From NCBI RefSeq assembly GCF_016793285.1, contig NZ_JAEUMO010000014.1:1-36283 (forward strand): 36,283 bases of DNA. Direction: 5' to 3'. The DNA comes from Phenylobacterium sp. GTDB taxonomy: Bacteria > Pseudomonadota > Alphaproteobacteria > Caulobacterales > Caulobacteraceae. Positions 17,601 to 24,665 of the stretch are shown here, piece after piece (position 1 is the first letter of the stretch; each line of letters starts with the position of its first letter). Both the position numbers and the translations under genes were made by a program. The notes under the pieces are model-generated. The model ran no database searches and had not been told where the DNA came from. It was given only the letters and a program-made list of their open reading frames with translations.

Positions 17601-18494
17601 ATGTTCGAAAATCTCACACCGGGCCCTCTCCCCTCCCTGAACGCGCTCAAGGCCTTCGAGGCGATGGCGCGGACCGGCCGGGTGACGCTGGCGGCCGACG
17701 AACTGTCGGTGACGCACTCGGCGGTGAGCCGGCAGGTGAAGGCGCTGGAGGCGGCGCTGGGCGTGCGGCTGTTCTCCGGCCCGAAGAACCGCCTGGAGCT
17801 GACGGCGGCGGGGCGCGAGTTGCTTCCGGCGCTGACCGAGGCCTTCGACCAGATCTCCGCGGCCGTGCGCAAGGTGCGGACCGGCGGCGATGACCTGCAC
17901 GTCGCCGTGAACGCCTCGCTCTCCGTGAAGTGGTTGATCCCGCGGCTAGCGGCGTTCCAGGCGGCGCACCCCCAGGTACGGCTACAGCTCTCCGAGCTCT
18001 CGCCCCACGCCACGTCTCACCGCGGCGCCCAGGCGGTGCTGCGGATCGTGCCGCTGGCGCGGCTCAAGGAACCCAACGTCACGCCGTTCATCCGCAATGC
18101 GCTGGGCGCGGTGATGACGCCGCAACTCGCCGGGCGCTTCGGCGGCGACCCGCTGAAAGCCCCTCGCCTCGCGGCCCAGACCCACCCGGAGGCCTGGCAC
18201 ATCTGGGCCGAGCACGCGGGCGTCGAGCTGCGGCCCGCGCCCGAGCGGCCCTTCGCCCACGTCCACTTCGCGCAGGACGCCGCACTGGCGGGCCTGGGCG
18301 CCGCGGTGGTGAGCTGGCCCTTCGTGGCCGAGGACATCGCGGCCGGCCGCCTGGTCGCTCCGCTGGGATTCCGCCGATCCGGCAGCGCCTTCGCCATGAT
18401 CGCCGCGCCAGGCGCGCACAGTCGCGCCCTGGACCGCTTCCGCGACTGGATCGTTGGTGAGGGCGCCAGGATGCCCGAGCCGCCGCAGGCTTAG
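17601..18494 (+). CDS. LysR-family transcriptional regulator (GcvA-like)
   Basis: 297 residues. N-terminal winged HTH (about 13-72): 'LNALKAFEAMARTGRVTLAADELSVTHSAVSRQVKALEAALGVRLF'. C-terminal effector domain (about 95-290) of the periplasmic-binding-protein fold, with 'VSWPFVAEDIAAGRLVAPLGF' as in GcvA/AmpR-like members. The ATG has no Shine-Dalgarno (CTTGA precedes it), which points to a leaderless message. Divergent from the methyltransferase gene, its most likely target. The stop lies 22 bp from the convergent GH75-like gene. Confidence 0.9.
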   Translation: MFENLTPGPLPSLNALKAFEAMARTGRVTLAADELSVTHSAVSRQVKALEAALGVRLFSGPKNRLELTAAGRELLPALTEAFDQISAAVRKVRTGGDDLHVAVNASLSVKWLIPRLAAFQAAHPQVRLQLSELSPHATSHRGAQAVLRIVPLARLKEPNVTPFIRNALGAVMTPQLAGRFGGDPLKAPRLAAQTHPEAWHIWAEHAGVELRPAPERPFAHVHFAQDAALAGLGAAVVSWPFVAEDIAAGRLVAPLGFRRSGSAFAMIAAPGAHSRALDRFRDWIVGEGARMPEPPQA

Positions 18495-18516
18495 CAGCGG
18501 CGCCCCGCAAGCACGT

Positions 18517-19278
18517 CTAGCGCGCCAGACACGCCGTGACCGCCTCCCACCCGCCGATCCGGGCAAGCTCGGCCTCTGCGCGGTCCCGAAGGTCCGCGTC
18601 GGACCGTGGCCAGGGCGGGCTCGTCTCGCTGCCCGGGAAGATCACGTAGGCGAAGGGCCCCCGCGGCGCGCCCCTGCCGGTGCGAGGGTTCACATTTGCG
18701 CCGCCGAGGTTCTCGGCCAGCTTGATCGATACCTCGCCAAGCTCGTGGTTCGTCGCTCCGCCGTCCGCGAAGATCATCGGGCTCGTCTGTCCGGTTGCGA
18801 GGTTGCGAGCCATCCCGAGCACGCCGCGATGCCCAGTGCCCTTCATCCGGTAGAACGCCCCGGGAAACACGATGTACGGAACCTTCGTCGAGTCGACGTA
18901 GCGCGCGGGATCGGTCCTTGCCTTGCCAGTGTCCTGGACGGTCGTCATCGAGACGAAGTAGCCGGCGAACGGCCCCGACGGCTGCACGTAGCCGCGCGAA
19001 GGGTTCGCCGGGTCGGGCACGATGATCGAGCGCCAGCCGCCGTTCGGATACCCGGCATTGGCCAACGCATCGATGCCTCGGTCCTGCGGATGGTAGGCGT
19101 TGGGCGCGCCGTCCGCGTCGATCGCGATCCGGCTTGTGCTGTAGGCGTACGCGGCGCTGCCGCTGAAGCGCTTGAGCGCCACGCCCCGGTAGTCGCCCAT
19201 CGCATCGCAGGCGGACCAGGCCGGCGCCGCAAGGCCTACCGACGCGATCATCAGAGCCGCCAAGCATCCAGCTCGCAT
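18517..19278 (-). CDS. Secreted GH75-like (fungal-type chitosanase) protein
   Basis: 253 residues. Signal peptide 1-22 (cleavage after WSA), then one domain. Conserved-looking blocks are 'IAIDADGAPNAYHPQDRGIDALANAG', 'VPYIVFPGAFYRMKGTG' and 'FADGGATNHELGEVSIKLAENLG' (written here as separate short motifs: D55/D57, D172, E182). The D172...E182 pair with 'GE(V/A)S..LA..LG' is the pattern of glycoside hydrolase family 75, whose members use one Asp and one Glu to cleave chitosan. Bacterial GH75-like proteins are mostly uncharacterised, so the substrate is an inference. It is a single-gene unit, with a GGGGGA site before its ATG. Confidence 0.65.
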   Translation of the reverse strand: MRAGCLAALMIASVGLAAPAWSACDAMGDYRGVALKRFSGSAAYAYSTSRIAIDADGAPNAYHPQDRGIDALANAGYPNGGWRSIIVPDPANPSRGYVQPSGPFAGYFVSMTTVQDTGKARTDPARYVDSTKVPYIVFPGAFYRMKGTGHRGVLGMARNLATGQTSPMIFADGGATNHELGEVSIKLAENLGGANVNPRTGRGAPRGPFAYVIFPGSETSPPWPRSDADLRDRAEAELARIGGWEAVTACLAR

Positions 19279-19293
19279 GACACATCCCCCAGG

Positions 19294-19309
19294 TGCAATC
19301 GAACTTGCA
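19294..19309. repeat. Small inverted repeat upstream of the GH75-like gene
   Basis: TGCAA-TCGAAC-TTGCA, 5-bp arms, in the 43-bp gap between the GH75-like start and the rlmE stop. It could be an operator; weak on its own. Confidence 0.25.
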
Positions 19310-19321
19310 TCACGCGGGAGT

Positions 19322-20032
19322 TTAGCGCCCCTTGAAGCCCGTCGCCACCAGGAACACCTCCGAGCTGTCCTGGCGGCTGGCTTTGGGCTTTACGTTCTTC
19401 ACGTCGCGGAAGTGGAGCTTGAGGCCGGCGATGAGCCGGTCGGTGCCGCCGCCCTGGAAGGCCTTGGCGACGAAGGACCCGCCGGGCTTCAGCACCTCGA
19501 CCGCGAAGTCGATGGCGGCCTCGATCAGGCCCACGATGCGCAGATGGTCGGTCTCGCGGTGGCCGATGGTGTTGGGGGCCATGTCGGAGAGGACGACGTC
19601 GGGCGCGCCGCCCAGGAGCTCGATGAGCCTCGGCCCGCACTCGGGATCGGTGAAGTCCATCTGCAGGATGTGGGCGGGCGGCAGCGGATCGACCGGCAGC
19701 AGGTCGACGCCGACGATGTCGGTGACCCCGCGCTTGAGGGCTATCTGGGTCCAGCCGCCGGGCGCCAGGCCCAGGTCGACGACCTTCACGCCCTTCCTGA
19801 ACAGGCGGAAGCGGTCGTCGATCTCGATGATCTTGAAGGCCGCGCGGCTGCGGTAGCCGAGGGCGCGGGCCTTGGCCGAGAACGGGTCGTTGATCTGGCG
19901 CTCGAGCCAGGCCTGCTGGCTGGGCGTTCGCTCCTTGGCGGTCTTGAGGCGCGCGGGCTTGCCGCGGCCGCCTTCCAGGCCGCCCGTCGGCGGCTTCACC
20001 ATGCGCTTGCGGGGTGGCGGCTGGTCGGTCAT
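19322..20032 (-). CDS. rlmE: 23S rRNA (uridine-2'-O)-methyltransferase (FtsJ/RrmJ family)
   Basis: 236 residues from the ATG at 20032, which overlaps the ppx stop by 4 bp (ATGA) and has AAGAAGG upstream; a longer frame exists but its extra N-terminus is Arg/Pro-rich noise. RlmE 2'-O-methylates U2552 of 23S rRNA, a late step in 50S maturation. SAM motif 'VVDLGLAPGGWTQ', catalytic tetrad elements in 'SRAAFK', 'LSDMAPN', 'GGSFVAKAFQGG' and 'SSEVFLVATG'. The N-terminal ~35 residues are basic and disordered, as in other alphaproteobacteria. It is coupled to ppx/gppA. Confidence 0.95.
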   Translation of the reverse strand: MTDQPPPRKRMVKPPTGGLEGGRGKPARLKTAKERTPSQQAWLERQINDPFSAKARALGYRSRAAFKIIEIDDRFRLFRKGVKVVDLGLAPGGWTQIALKRGVTDIVGVDLLPVDPLPPAHILQMDFTDPECGPRLIELLGGAPDVVLSDMAPNTIGHRETDHLRIVGLIEAAIDFAVEVLKPGGSFVAKAFQGGGTDRLIAGLKLHFRDVKNVKPKASRQDSSEVFLVATGFKGR

Positions 20033-21117
20033 GCGGCCTTCTTTACACCGCCGCGGCCGCGACGGCGCTTGCGGCGGCGCGGACGGCCGCGTTCCGACAT
20101 CAGCGACAGCAGGATGCCTTCGCGCAGGCCGCGGTCGGCCACGCGCACGCGGTTGCAGGGCCACTGCTCCTGCACCGCCTGAAGGATCGCGGCGCCGGCG
20201 AGCACCAGGTCCGCGCGATCGGGGCCGATGCAGGGCTGGGCGGCGCGTTCGGCGGCGCTGAGGGCCAGGAGACCGGCGGCGGCGTCATCGCACTGGCCGC
20301 GGGTCATCCAGATGCCGTCGACGCGGTTGCGGTCATAGCGCGGCAACCTCAGGTGCATGCCGGCCAGGCTGGTGATGGCCCCCGACGTGCCGACGAGGTG
20401 GGCCCGGTCGGCGTCGAACACCGGCTTGAGCGGATCGGCGCGCCTGAAGATGGCGATCTCGGCCTTCACATGCTCGACCATCTGGCGGAACCAACTCTCG
20501 GTGGCGACCTCGCCCTCCGGGAACCGCTCGGCCAGGGTGACGACGCCGATCGGCACGGACAGCCAGGCGCGGACCGGCGGCATCTGGCCGGCGGTGACGC
20601 CCTTCAGTTCGACCCAGGACAGCTCGGTGGAGCCGCCGCCGACATCGACGACCAGGGCGGCTTCGTGGCCGGTGTCCAGAAGGTTCAGGCAGCCCGTGAC
20701 CGAGAGCCTCGCCTCTTCCTGCGGCGTGATGACCTGCAGTTTGACGCCGGTTTCGTTCGCGACGCGGTTCACGAAGGCCTGACCGTTGGTGGCCATGCGG
20801 CAGGCCTGCGTCGCGATGGCGCGAAACTTCACGACCTTGCGGCGGCGCACCTTCTCGCCCGAGACCTTGAGCGCCGCCATCGCGCGCTCCATCGCCGCGT
20901 CGGAGAGCCTGCCGCTCTGCGAGAGTCCCTCGCCGAGACGCACGATCCGCGAATAGGCCTCGACCACGCGGAAGCCGTGCGCGCTGGGCGTGGCGATCAG
21001 CAGCCGGCAGTTGTTGGTGCCCAGGTCGAGCGCGGCGTAGCACGGCGGCTCGCCCACAGACCTGTCCCGGCCGCCTTGAGGCGGCCTGGGCGCGCGCGGC
21101 GCCTCGTTCATGGACAT
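20029..21117 (-). CDS. Ppx/GppA-family phosphatase
   Basis: 362 residues from the ATG at 21117 (AGGA 6 nt upstream); GTG 21120 and ATG 21111 are close alternatives. Actin-like ASKHA fold: phosphate-1 loop 'AALDLGTNNCRLLIA' and phosphate-2 loop 'VVDVGGGSTELSW', plus 'LVGTSGAITSLAG'. The family hydrolyses polyphosphate (exopolyphosphatase) and/or pppGpp. This protein has only the N-terminal pair of domains and a basic C-terminal tail (RGRPRRRKRRRGRGG), so which substrate it prefers cannot be decided. Translationally coupled to rlmE, linking it to ribosome assembly. Confidence 0.92.
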   Translation of the reverse strand: MSMNEAPRAPRPPQGGRDRSVGEPPCYAALDLGTNNCRLLIATPSAHGFRVVEAYSRIVRLGEGLSQSGRLSDAAMERAMAALKVSGEKVRRRKVVKFRAIATQACRMATNGQAFVNRVANETGVKLQVITPQEEARLSVTGCLNLLDTGHEAALVVDVGGGSTELSWVELKGVTAGQMPPVRAWLSVPIGVVTLAERFPEGEVATESWFRQMVEHVKAEIAIFRRADPLKPVFDADRAHLVGTSGAITSLAGMHLRLPRYDRNRVDGIWMTRGQCDDAAAGLLALSAAERAAQPCIGPDRADLVLAGAAILQAVQEQWPCNRVRVADRGLREGILLSLMSERGRPRRRKRRRGRGGVKKAA

Positions 21118-21214
21118 CACCCGTCCTGCGCAGGCGCAGCGACCCCCATTGAACCGCGGCGCCTCATTTCGCGGCGACCTTAGCGCGCAGTGCGGATCAT
21201 TGGGAAGACGACGG

Positions 21215-21243
21215 TTGAATGACGCCCGCGCGTGGCTACGTTC
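21215..21243 (+). promoter_or_regulatory. Candidate housekeeping promoter of hspQ
   Basis: TTGAATG (21215-21221), 13 nt, GCTACGTTC (21235-21243), close to the Caulobacter TTGaCgS-N10-14-GCTANAWC pattern, with a predicted leader of about 33 nt. A GATTC (CcrM-type GANTC) lies at 21270-21274, 6 bp before the ATG. I see no convincing heat-shock sigma promoter. Confidence 0.4.
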
Positions 21244-21280
21244 ACCTTCTGGTCAGCATGGAAGGCTTAGATTCGACGGT

Positions 21281-21610
21281 ATGAGCACGCGACTCGCCAA
21301 ATTCACGATCGGCCAAGTCGTTCATCACCGCGTCTATCCGTTCCGCGGCGTGATCTTCGACGTCGATCCCGTCTTCTCGAACACCGAGGAGTACTGGCTG
21401 TCGATCCCTGAGCACATCCGGCCGCACAAGGACCAGCCCTTCTATCACCTCCTCGCCGAGAACGAGGACAGCGCCTACGTGGCCTATGTCTCCGAGCAGA
21501 ACCTGTTGCCGGACGACACCGGCGAGCCTGTGGGCCACCCGCAGGCCGCGCTGATCTTCGAGACCTTCAAGGAAGGCCACTACACCCTGCGTCCGGGCAT
21601 CGGACACTAG
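21281..21610 (+). CDS. hspQ: Heat shock protein HspQ (YccV family)
   Basis: 109 residues from the ATG at 21281. The frame opens upstream at 21110 but 'STRLAKFTIGQVVHHRVYPFRGVIFDVDP' is the family start. The central block 'QPFYHLLAENEDSAYVAYVSEQNLLPD' is diagnostic. In enterobacteria HspQ is a hemimethylated-DNA-binding-domain protein that acts as a specificity factor for Lon and affects DnaA stability; the alphaproteobacterial role is less defined. The Shine-Dalgarno is poor. It forms a single-gene unit, divergent from ppx. Confidence 0.93.
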   Translation: MSTRLAKFTIGQVVHHRVYPFRGVIFDVDPVFSNTEEYWLSIPEHIRPHKDQPFYHLLAENEDSAYVAYVSEQNLLPDDTGEPVGHPQAALIFETFKEGHYTLRPGIGH

Positions 21611-21624
21611 CGCTACCGCTCATC

Positions 21625-21638
21625 CCCGCGCATGCGGG
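21625..21638. repeat. Short REP-like hairpin downstream of hspQ
   Basis: CCCGC-GCAT-GCGGG following CATC, resembling the common proteobacterial intergenic motif CATCCCCGC...GCGGGG. It is followed at about 21658-21670 by GGGCC-GCA-GGCCC. Either could act as an hspQ transcript end; neither has a T tract. Confidence 0.35.
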
Positions 21639-21728
21639 CCATCGATGGGTTGGCGTGGGCCGCAGGCCCTAGCGGTCGCCTGACGGCATGATCTAGCCTG
21701 AGGCCCCAAGGTTGCGTCGGGGGTCTGC

Positions 21729-23612
21729 ATGAAAGTCATGGTTTCGGTCGCGGCAGGGCTCGCGACCCTCCTCTTCGCGGCCGTCGCGCCGGCGCAGCCT
21801 GTCCCGAACGACATCCCGGCCCGCTTCGAGCAGCCGCTCGCGCGCGACTTCGAACGTCGCGAGGTGATGATCCCGATGCGTGACGGCGTGAAGCTGAACA
21901 CCCTGATCGTCATCCCGAAGCGCGGCGAGCCCATGCCGATGATCGTGGGTCGAACGCCCTACGGCATCTCGGGCGCCCTGCGCGACATGAGCCCGAAGGC
22001 CACGATCAACGCCGGCCTGGCCGACGCCGACTACCTCGCGGACGGCTACATCCGCGTCTACCAGGACATCCGCGGCCGGCATGGATCCGAGGGCGGCTAC
22101 ATCCTGAACTCGCCCCTGCGCGGACCACAGAACGCCGGCAAGACCGACCAGAGCACCGACACCTGGGACACGATCGACTGGCTGGTGAAGAACGTCCCGA
22201 ACAACAACGGCCGCGTCGGGCTGGCGGGCGGCTCGTACGGCGGGCTCCTCACCCTGATGGGGATGATCAACCCGCATCCGGCGCTGCAGGCCGCCGTGCC
22301 GATGTACTCGATGGTCGACGGCTGGACGGGCGACGACTTCTACCACAACGGGGCGTTCCGGCAGGGCTACGTCGACTGGATGTACGGCCTGATCGCCGGC
22401 AAGGACGGCCCCGATCCGATCTGGGGCGAATACGACCTGTGGGACCCGATGCTGGAGGCCGGCAACGCCGAGGGCGTGGGCAAGCGGCTGGGGCTCGACG
22501 GCCTGCCCGCCTGGAACCGGCTGCTGGACAACGCAGCCTACACCGCCTTCTGGCGCGACCAGGCGCTACAGGACGTGCTGGCGAAGCAGCCGCTGAGCGT
22601 GCCGACGCTGCTGGTCCACGGGCTCTTCGACCAGGAGGACAGCTTCGGGACGCTGGCGGTCTACAAGACGCTGGAGGCCAAGGACGCCAGGAACGACATG
22701 AACTTCCTGCTCGTAGGCCCCTGGTTCCACGGACAAAGCCAGACCGACGGCTCGTCGCTGGGCAACGTGAAGTGGGGATCGGACACCAGCCTCTGGGCGC
22801 GGCGAAAGGTGATCAAGGCCTTCTTCGATCAGCACCTGAAGGGCAGGACGCCCGCGACGCCGGTCGCGCCCGTGACGGCCTTCGAGACCGGGACGAACGA
22901 GTGGCGGACGGCGCAGGCGTGGCCGACGACGCCGGCGACCCGGAAGCTCTACCTGCTGCCGGGCGGTCGGCTGGGCTTCGACGCGCCCGCCGATGAAGGC
23001 GCCTACGCCGAGTACGTCGCCGACCCCAACCGGCCCGTGCCCTACCGCCGCCGTCCGATCCGGCCGGTCTATGGGCCCGATTCCACCTGGAGCCAGTGGC
23101 TGACCGACGACCAGCGCGACTTCGCCACCCGGCCCGACGTGGCGACCTTCGTCAGCGCGCCGCTGGCCGAGGCGCTGACGGTCAGCGGCGATGTGGCGGC
23201 GACGCTGTTCGCCTCCACCACCGGCAGCGACGCCGACTGGGTGGTGAAGCTGATCGACGTCTATCCGCCGGAAGTGCGCGAGCAGGCCAATATGGGCGGC
23301 TACGAGCTGATGATCTCGGCCGACATCATGCGCGGGCGCTACCGCGAGGATCCGAAGGCGGCGAAGGCCATCGCGCCCGGCCAGGTGCTGCCCTACCGCG
23401 TGCGGATGCCGGCGGCGAACCACACCTTCCTGCCCGGCCACCGGATCATGGTGCAGGTGCAGTCGAGCTGGTTCCCGCTCTACGATCGCAATCCTCAGAC
23501 GTTCGTCCCCGAGGTCGCCCGCGCGCCCGCCTCCGCCTACCGGGCCCAGACGCAGCGGATCCATGTGGGCGGCGCGGCGGCCAGCTACGTGGATCTGCCG
23601 GTCTCACGCTGA
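21729..23612 (+). CDS. Secreted alpha-amino-acid ester hydrolase (CocE/NonD family)
   Basis: 627 residues. Signal peptide 1 to about 22 (APA-Q), alpha/beta-hydrolase domain, and C-terminal jelly-roll (about 440-620). The catalytic triad is S169 ('AGGSYGG'), D301 ('LFDQED') and H334 ('GPWFHGQ'). The acid cluster that binds the substrate alpha-amino group in the Xanthomonas and Acetobacter enzymes (Asp, Glu, Asp) is present as D202 ('WTGDDFYHNGAF'), E303 and D304. All sit at a constant offset of five to six residues from those enzymes as I remember their numbering. It is therefore probably a true AEH acting on alpha-amino esters, dipeptide esters or beta-lactams with an alpha-amino side chain, in the periplasm or outside. 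Stand-alone gene before phhA. Confidence 0.88.
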   Translation: MKVMVSVAAGLATLLFAAVAPAQPVPNDIPARFEQPLARDFERREVMIPMRDGVKLNTLIVIPKRGEPMPMIVGRTPYGISGALRDMSPKATINAGLADADYLADGYIRVYQDIRGRHGSEGGYILNSPLRGPQNAGKTDQSTDTWDTIDWLVKNVPNNNGRVGLAGGSYGGLLTLMGMINPHPALQAAVPMYSMVDGWTGDDFYHNGAFRQGYVDWMYGLIAGKDGPDPIWGEYDLWDPMLEAGNAEGVGKRLGLDGLPAWNRLLDNAAYTAFWRDQALQDVLAKQPLSVPTLLVHGLFDQEDSFGTLAVYKTLEAKDARNDMNFLLVGPWFHGQSQTDGSSLGNVKWGSDTSLWARRKVIKAFFDQHLKGRTPATPVAPVTAFETGTNEWRTAQAWPTTPATRKLYLLPGGRLGFDAPADEGAYAEYVADPNRPVPYRRRPIRPVYGPDSTWSQWLTDDQRDFATRPDVATFVSAPLAEALTVSGDVAATLFASTTGSDADWVVKLIDVYPPEVREQANMGGYELMISADIMRGRYREDPKAAKAIAPGQVLPYRVRMPAANHTFLPGHRIMVQVQSSWFPLYDRNPQTFVPEVARAPASAYRAQTQRIHVGGAAASYVDLPVSR

Positions 23613-23677
23613 CGCAAGCTTTGGCCGCGGACGTCCGTTCGCCTGCATTATCCTTCCGCGGACATGCCGCTTTGGGG

Positions 23678-23698
23678 GAAAGTCCGAACGGAACTTTC
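23678..23698. promoter_or_regulatory. Dyad upstream of phenylalanine hydroxylase
   Basis: GAAAGT-CCGAACGGA-ACTTTC: 6-bp perfect outer arms plus an inner CCG/CGG pair, 26 bp before the phhA ATG. A second perfect palindrome, CGGACGTCCG, lies at 23628-23637. The dyad could be an operator for a regulator of phenylalanine catabolism (phhA is often controlled by an Lrp- or TyrR-type protein), or a leader hairpin. Confidence 0.4.
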
Positions 23699-23724
23699 AC
23701 GCAAACGCGGCCATTCTGCCGGTC

Positions 23725-24588
23725 ATGAAGACGAGGGAACTCCATAGCCTGCATCCGCCCCCCGGGGCGCGGGCCGACTGGACTGTCGACCAGGACTGGG
23801 AGCGCTACAGCCAGGCCGAGCACGACGTCTGGGTGACGCTGTACGAGCGACAGGCGGCGCTGCTGCCCGAGCGCGCGTGCGATCCGTTCCTGAAAGGCCT
23901 GGACGCGCTGGACCTGCACCGGGCCGGCATCCCCGATTTCCGGCGCATCAACGAGGAACTGAAGCGGCTCACCGGCTGGAGCGTTGTGGCCGTACCGGGG
24001 CTGGCGCCCGACGAAGTGTTCTTCGACCACCTGGCCAACCGCCGCTTTCCGGCCGGACGGTTCATCAGACGCCCGGATCAGCTCGACTACCTCGAGGAAC
24101 CCGACGTCTTCCACGATGTGTTCGGTCATGTGCCGATGCTGACCGACCCGACCTTCGCCGACTACATGCAGAAGTACGGCGAAGGCGGCCTGCGCGCCCT
24201 GGGCCTGGGCCAGTTGCACAACCTGGCGCGGCTCTACTGGTACACGGTGGAGTTCGGCCTGCTGGAGACGCCCAAGGGCCTGCGGATCTACGGCGCCGGC
24301 ATCGTCTCCAGCCATGCGGAATCGATCTTCGCCCTGGACGATCCCTCGCCCAACCGGCTGGGCTTCGACCTGGAGCGGACGATGCTCACGCCCTACCGGA
24401 TCGACGACTTCCAGCAGGTCTATTTCGTGATCCCGTCGCTGCAGACCCTGCTGGACGTGACGCTGAAGGATTTCGGCGCGCTCTACGTGTCGCTGGAAGG
24501 GCAGCGGGACGTTCCCATCGCGGCCGTGCTGCCCAGCGACAAGGTCTTCACCCGCGGCACCCAGGCCTACGCGCTGAAGACGGCCTGA
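23725..24588 (+). CDS. phhA: Phenylalanine 4-hydroxylase
   Basis: Fe(II)- and pterin-dependent hydroxylation of L-phenylalanine to tyrosine, the first step of phenylalanine breakdown. 287 residues from the ATG at 23725 ('MKTRELHSLHPPPG'); the frame is open back to 23563 but that part is not protein-like. Iron ligands H130 and H135 in 'DVFHDVFGHVPML' and E176 in 'YWYTVEFGLL', with the 41-residue spacing of the bacterial enzymes. Single-domain, without the ACT regulatory domain of animal homologues. No pterin dehydratase (phhB) is adjacent. A dyad precedes it. Confidence 0.96.
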   Translation: MKTRELHSLHPPPGARADWTVDQDWERYSQAEHDVWVTLYERQAALLPERACDPFLKGLDALDLHRAGIPDFRRINEELKRLTGWSVVAVPGLAPDEVFFDHLANRRFPAGRFIRRPDQLDYLEEPDVFHDVFGHVPMLTDPTFADYMQKYGEGGLRALGLGQLHNLARLYWYTVEFGLLETPKGLRIYGAGIVSSHAESIFALDDPSPNRLGFDLERTMLTPYRIDDFQQVYFVIPSLQTLLDVTLKDFGALYVSLEGQRDVPIAAVLPSDKVFTRGTQAYALKTA

Positions 24589-24665
24589 CCGGCGCCTTCC
24601 GTCGCTATCCCCTGCTCGTCACGAGCCGGAACACTTGTCCGGGGCTGACGCATGTCGGAGTCGGC

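Noticed and set aside
24589-24665. Possible terminator between phhA and tamB (GCTCGT-C-ACGAGC and CCGGA-N7-TCCGG)
   Set aside because: Stems are only 5-6 bp, one with an impossible 1-nt loop, and no T tract; not better than chance in this GC content.
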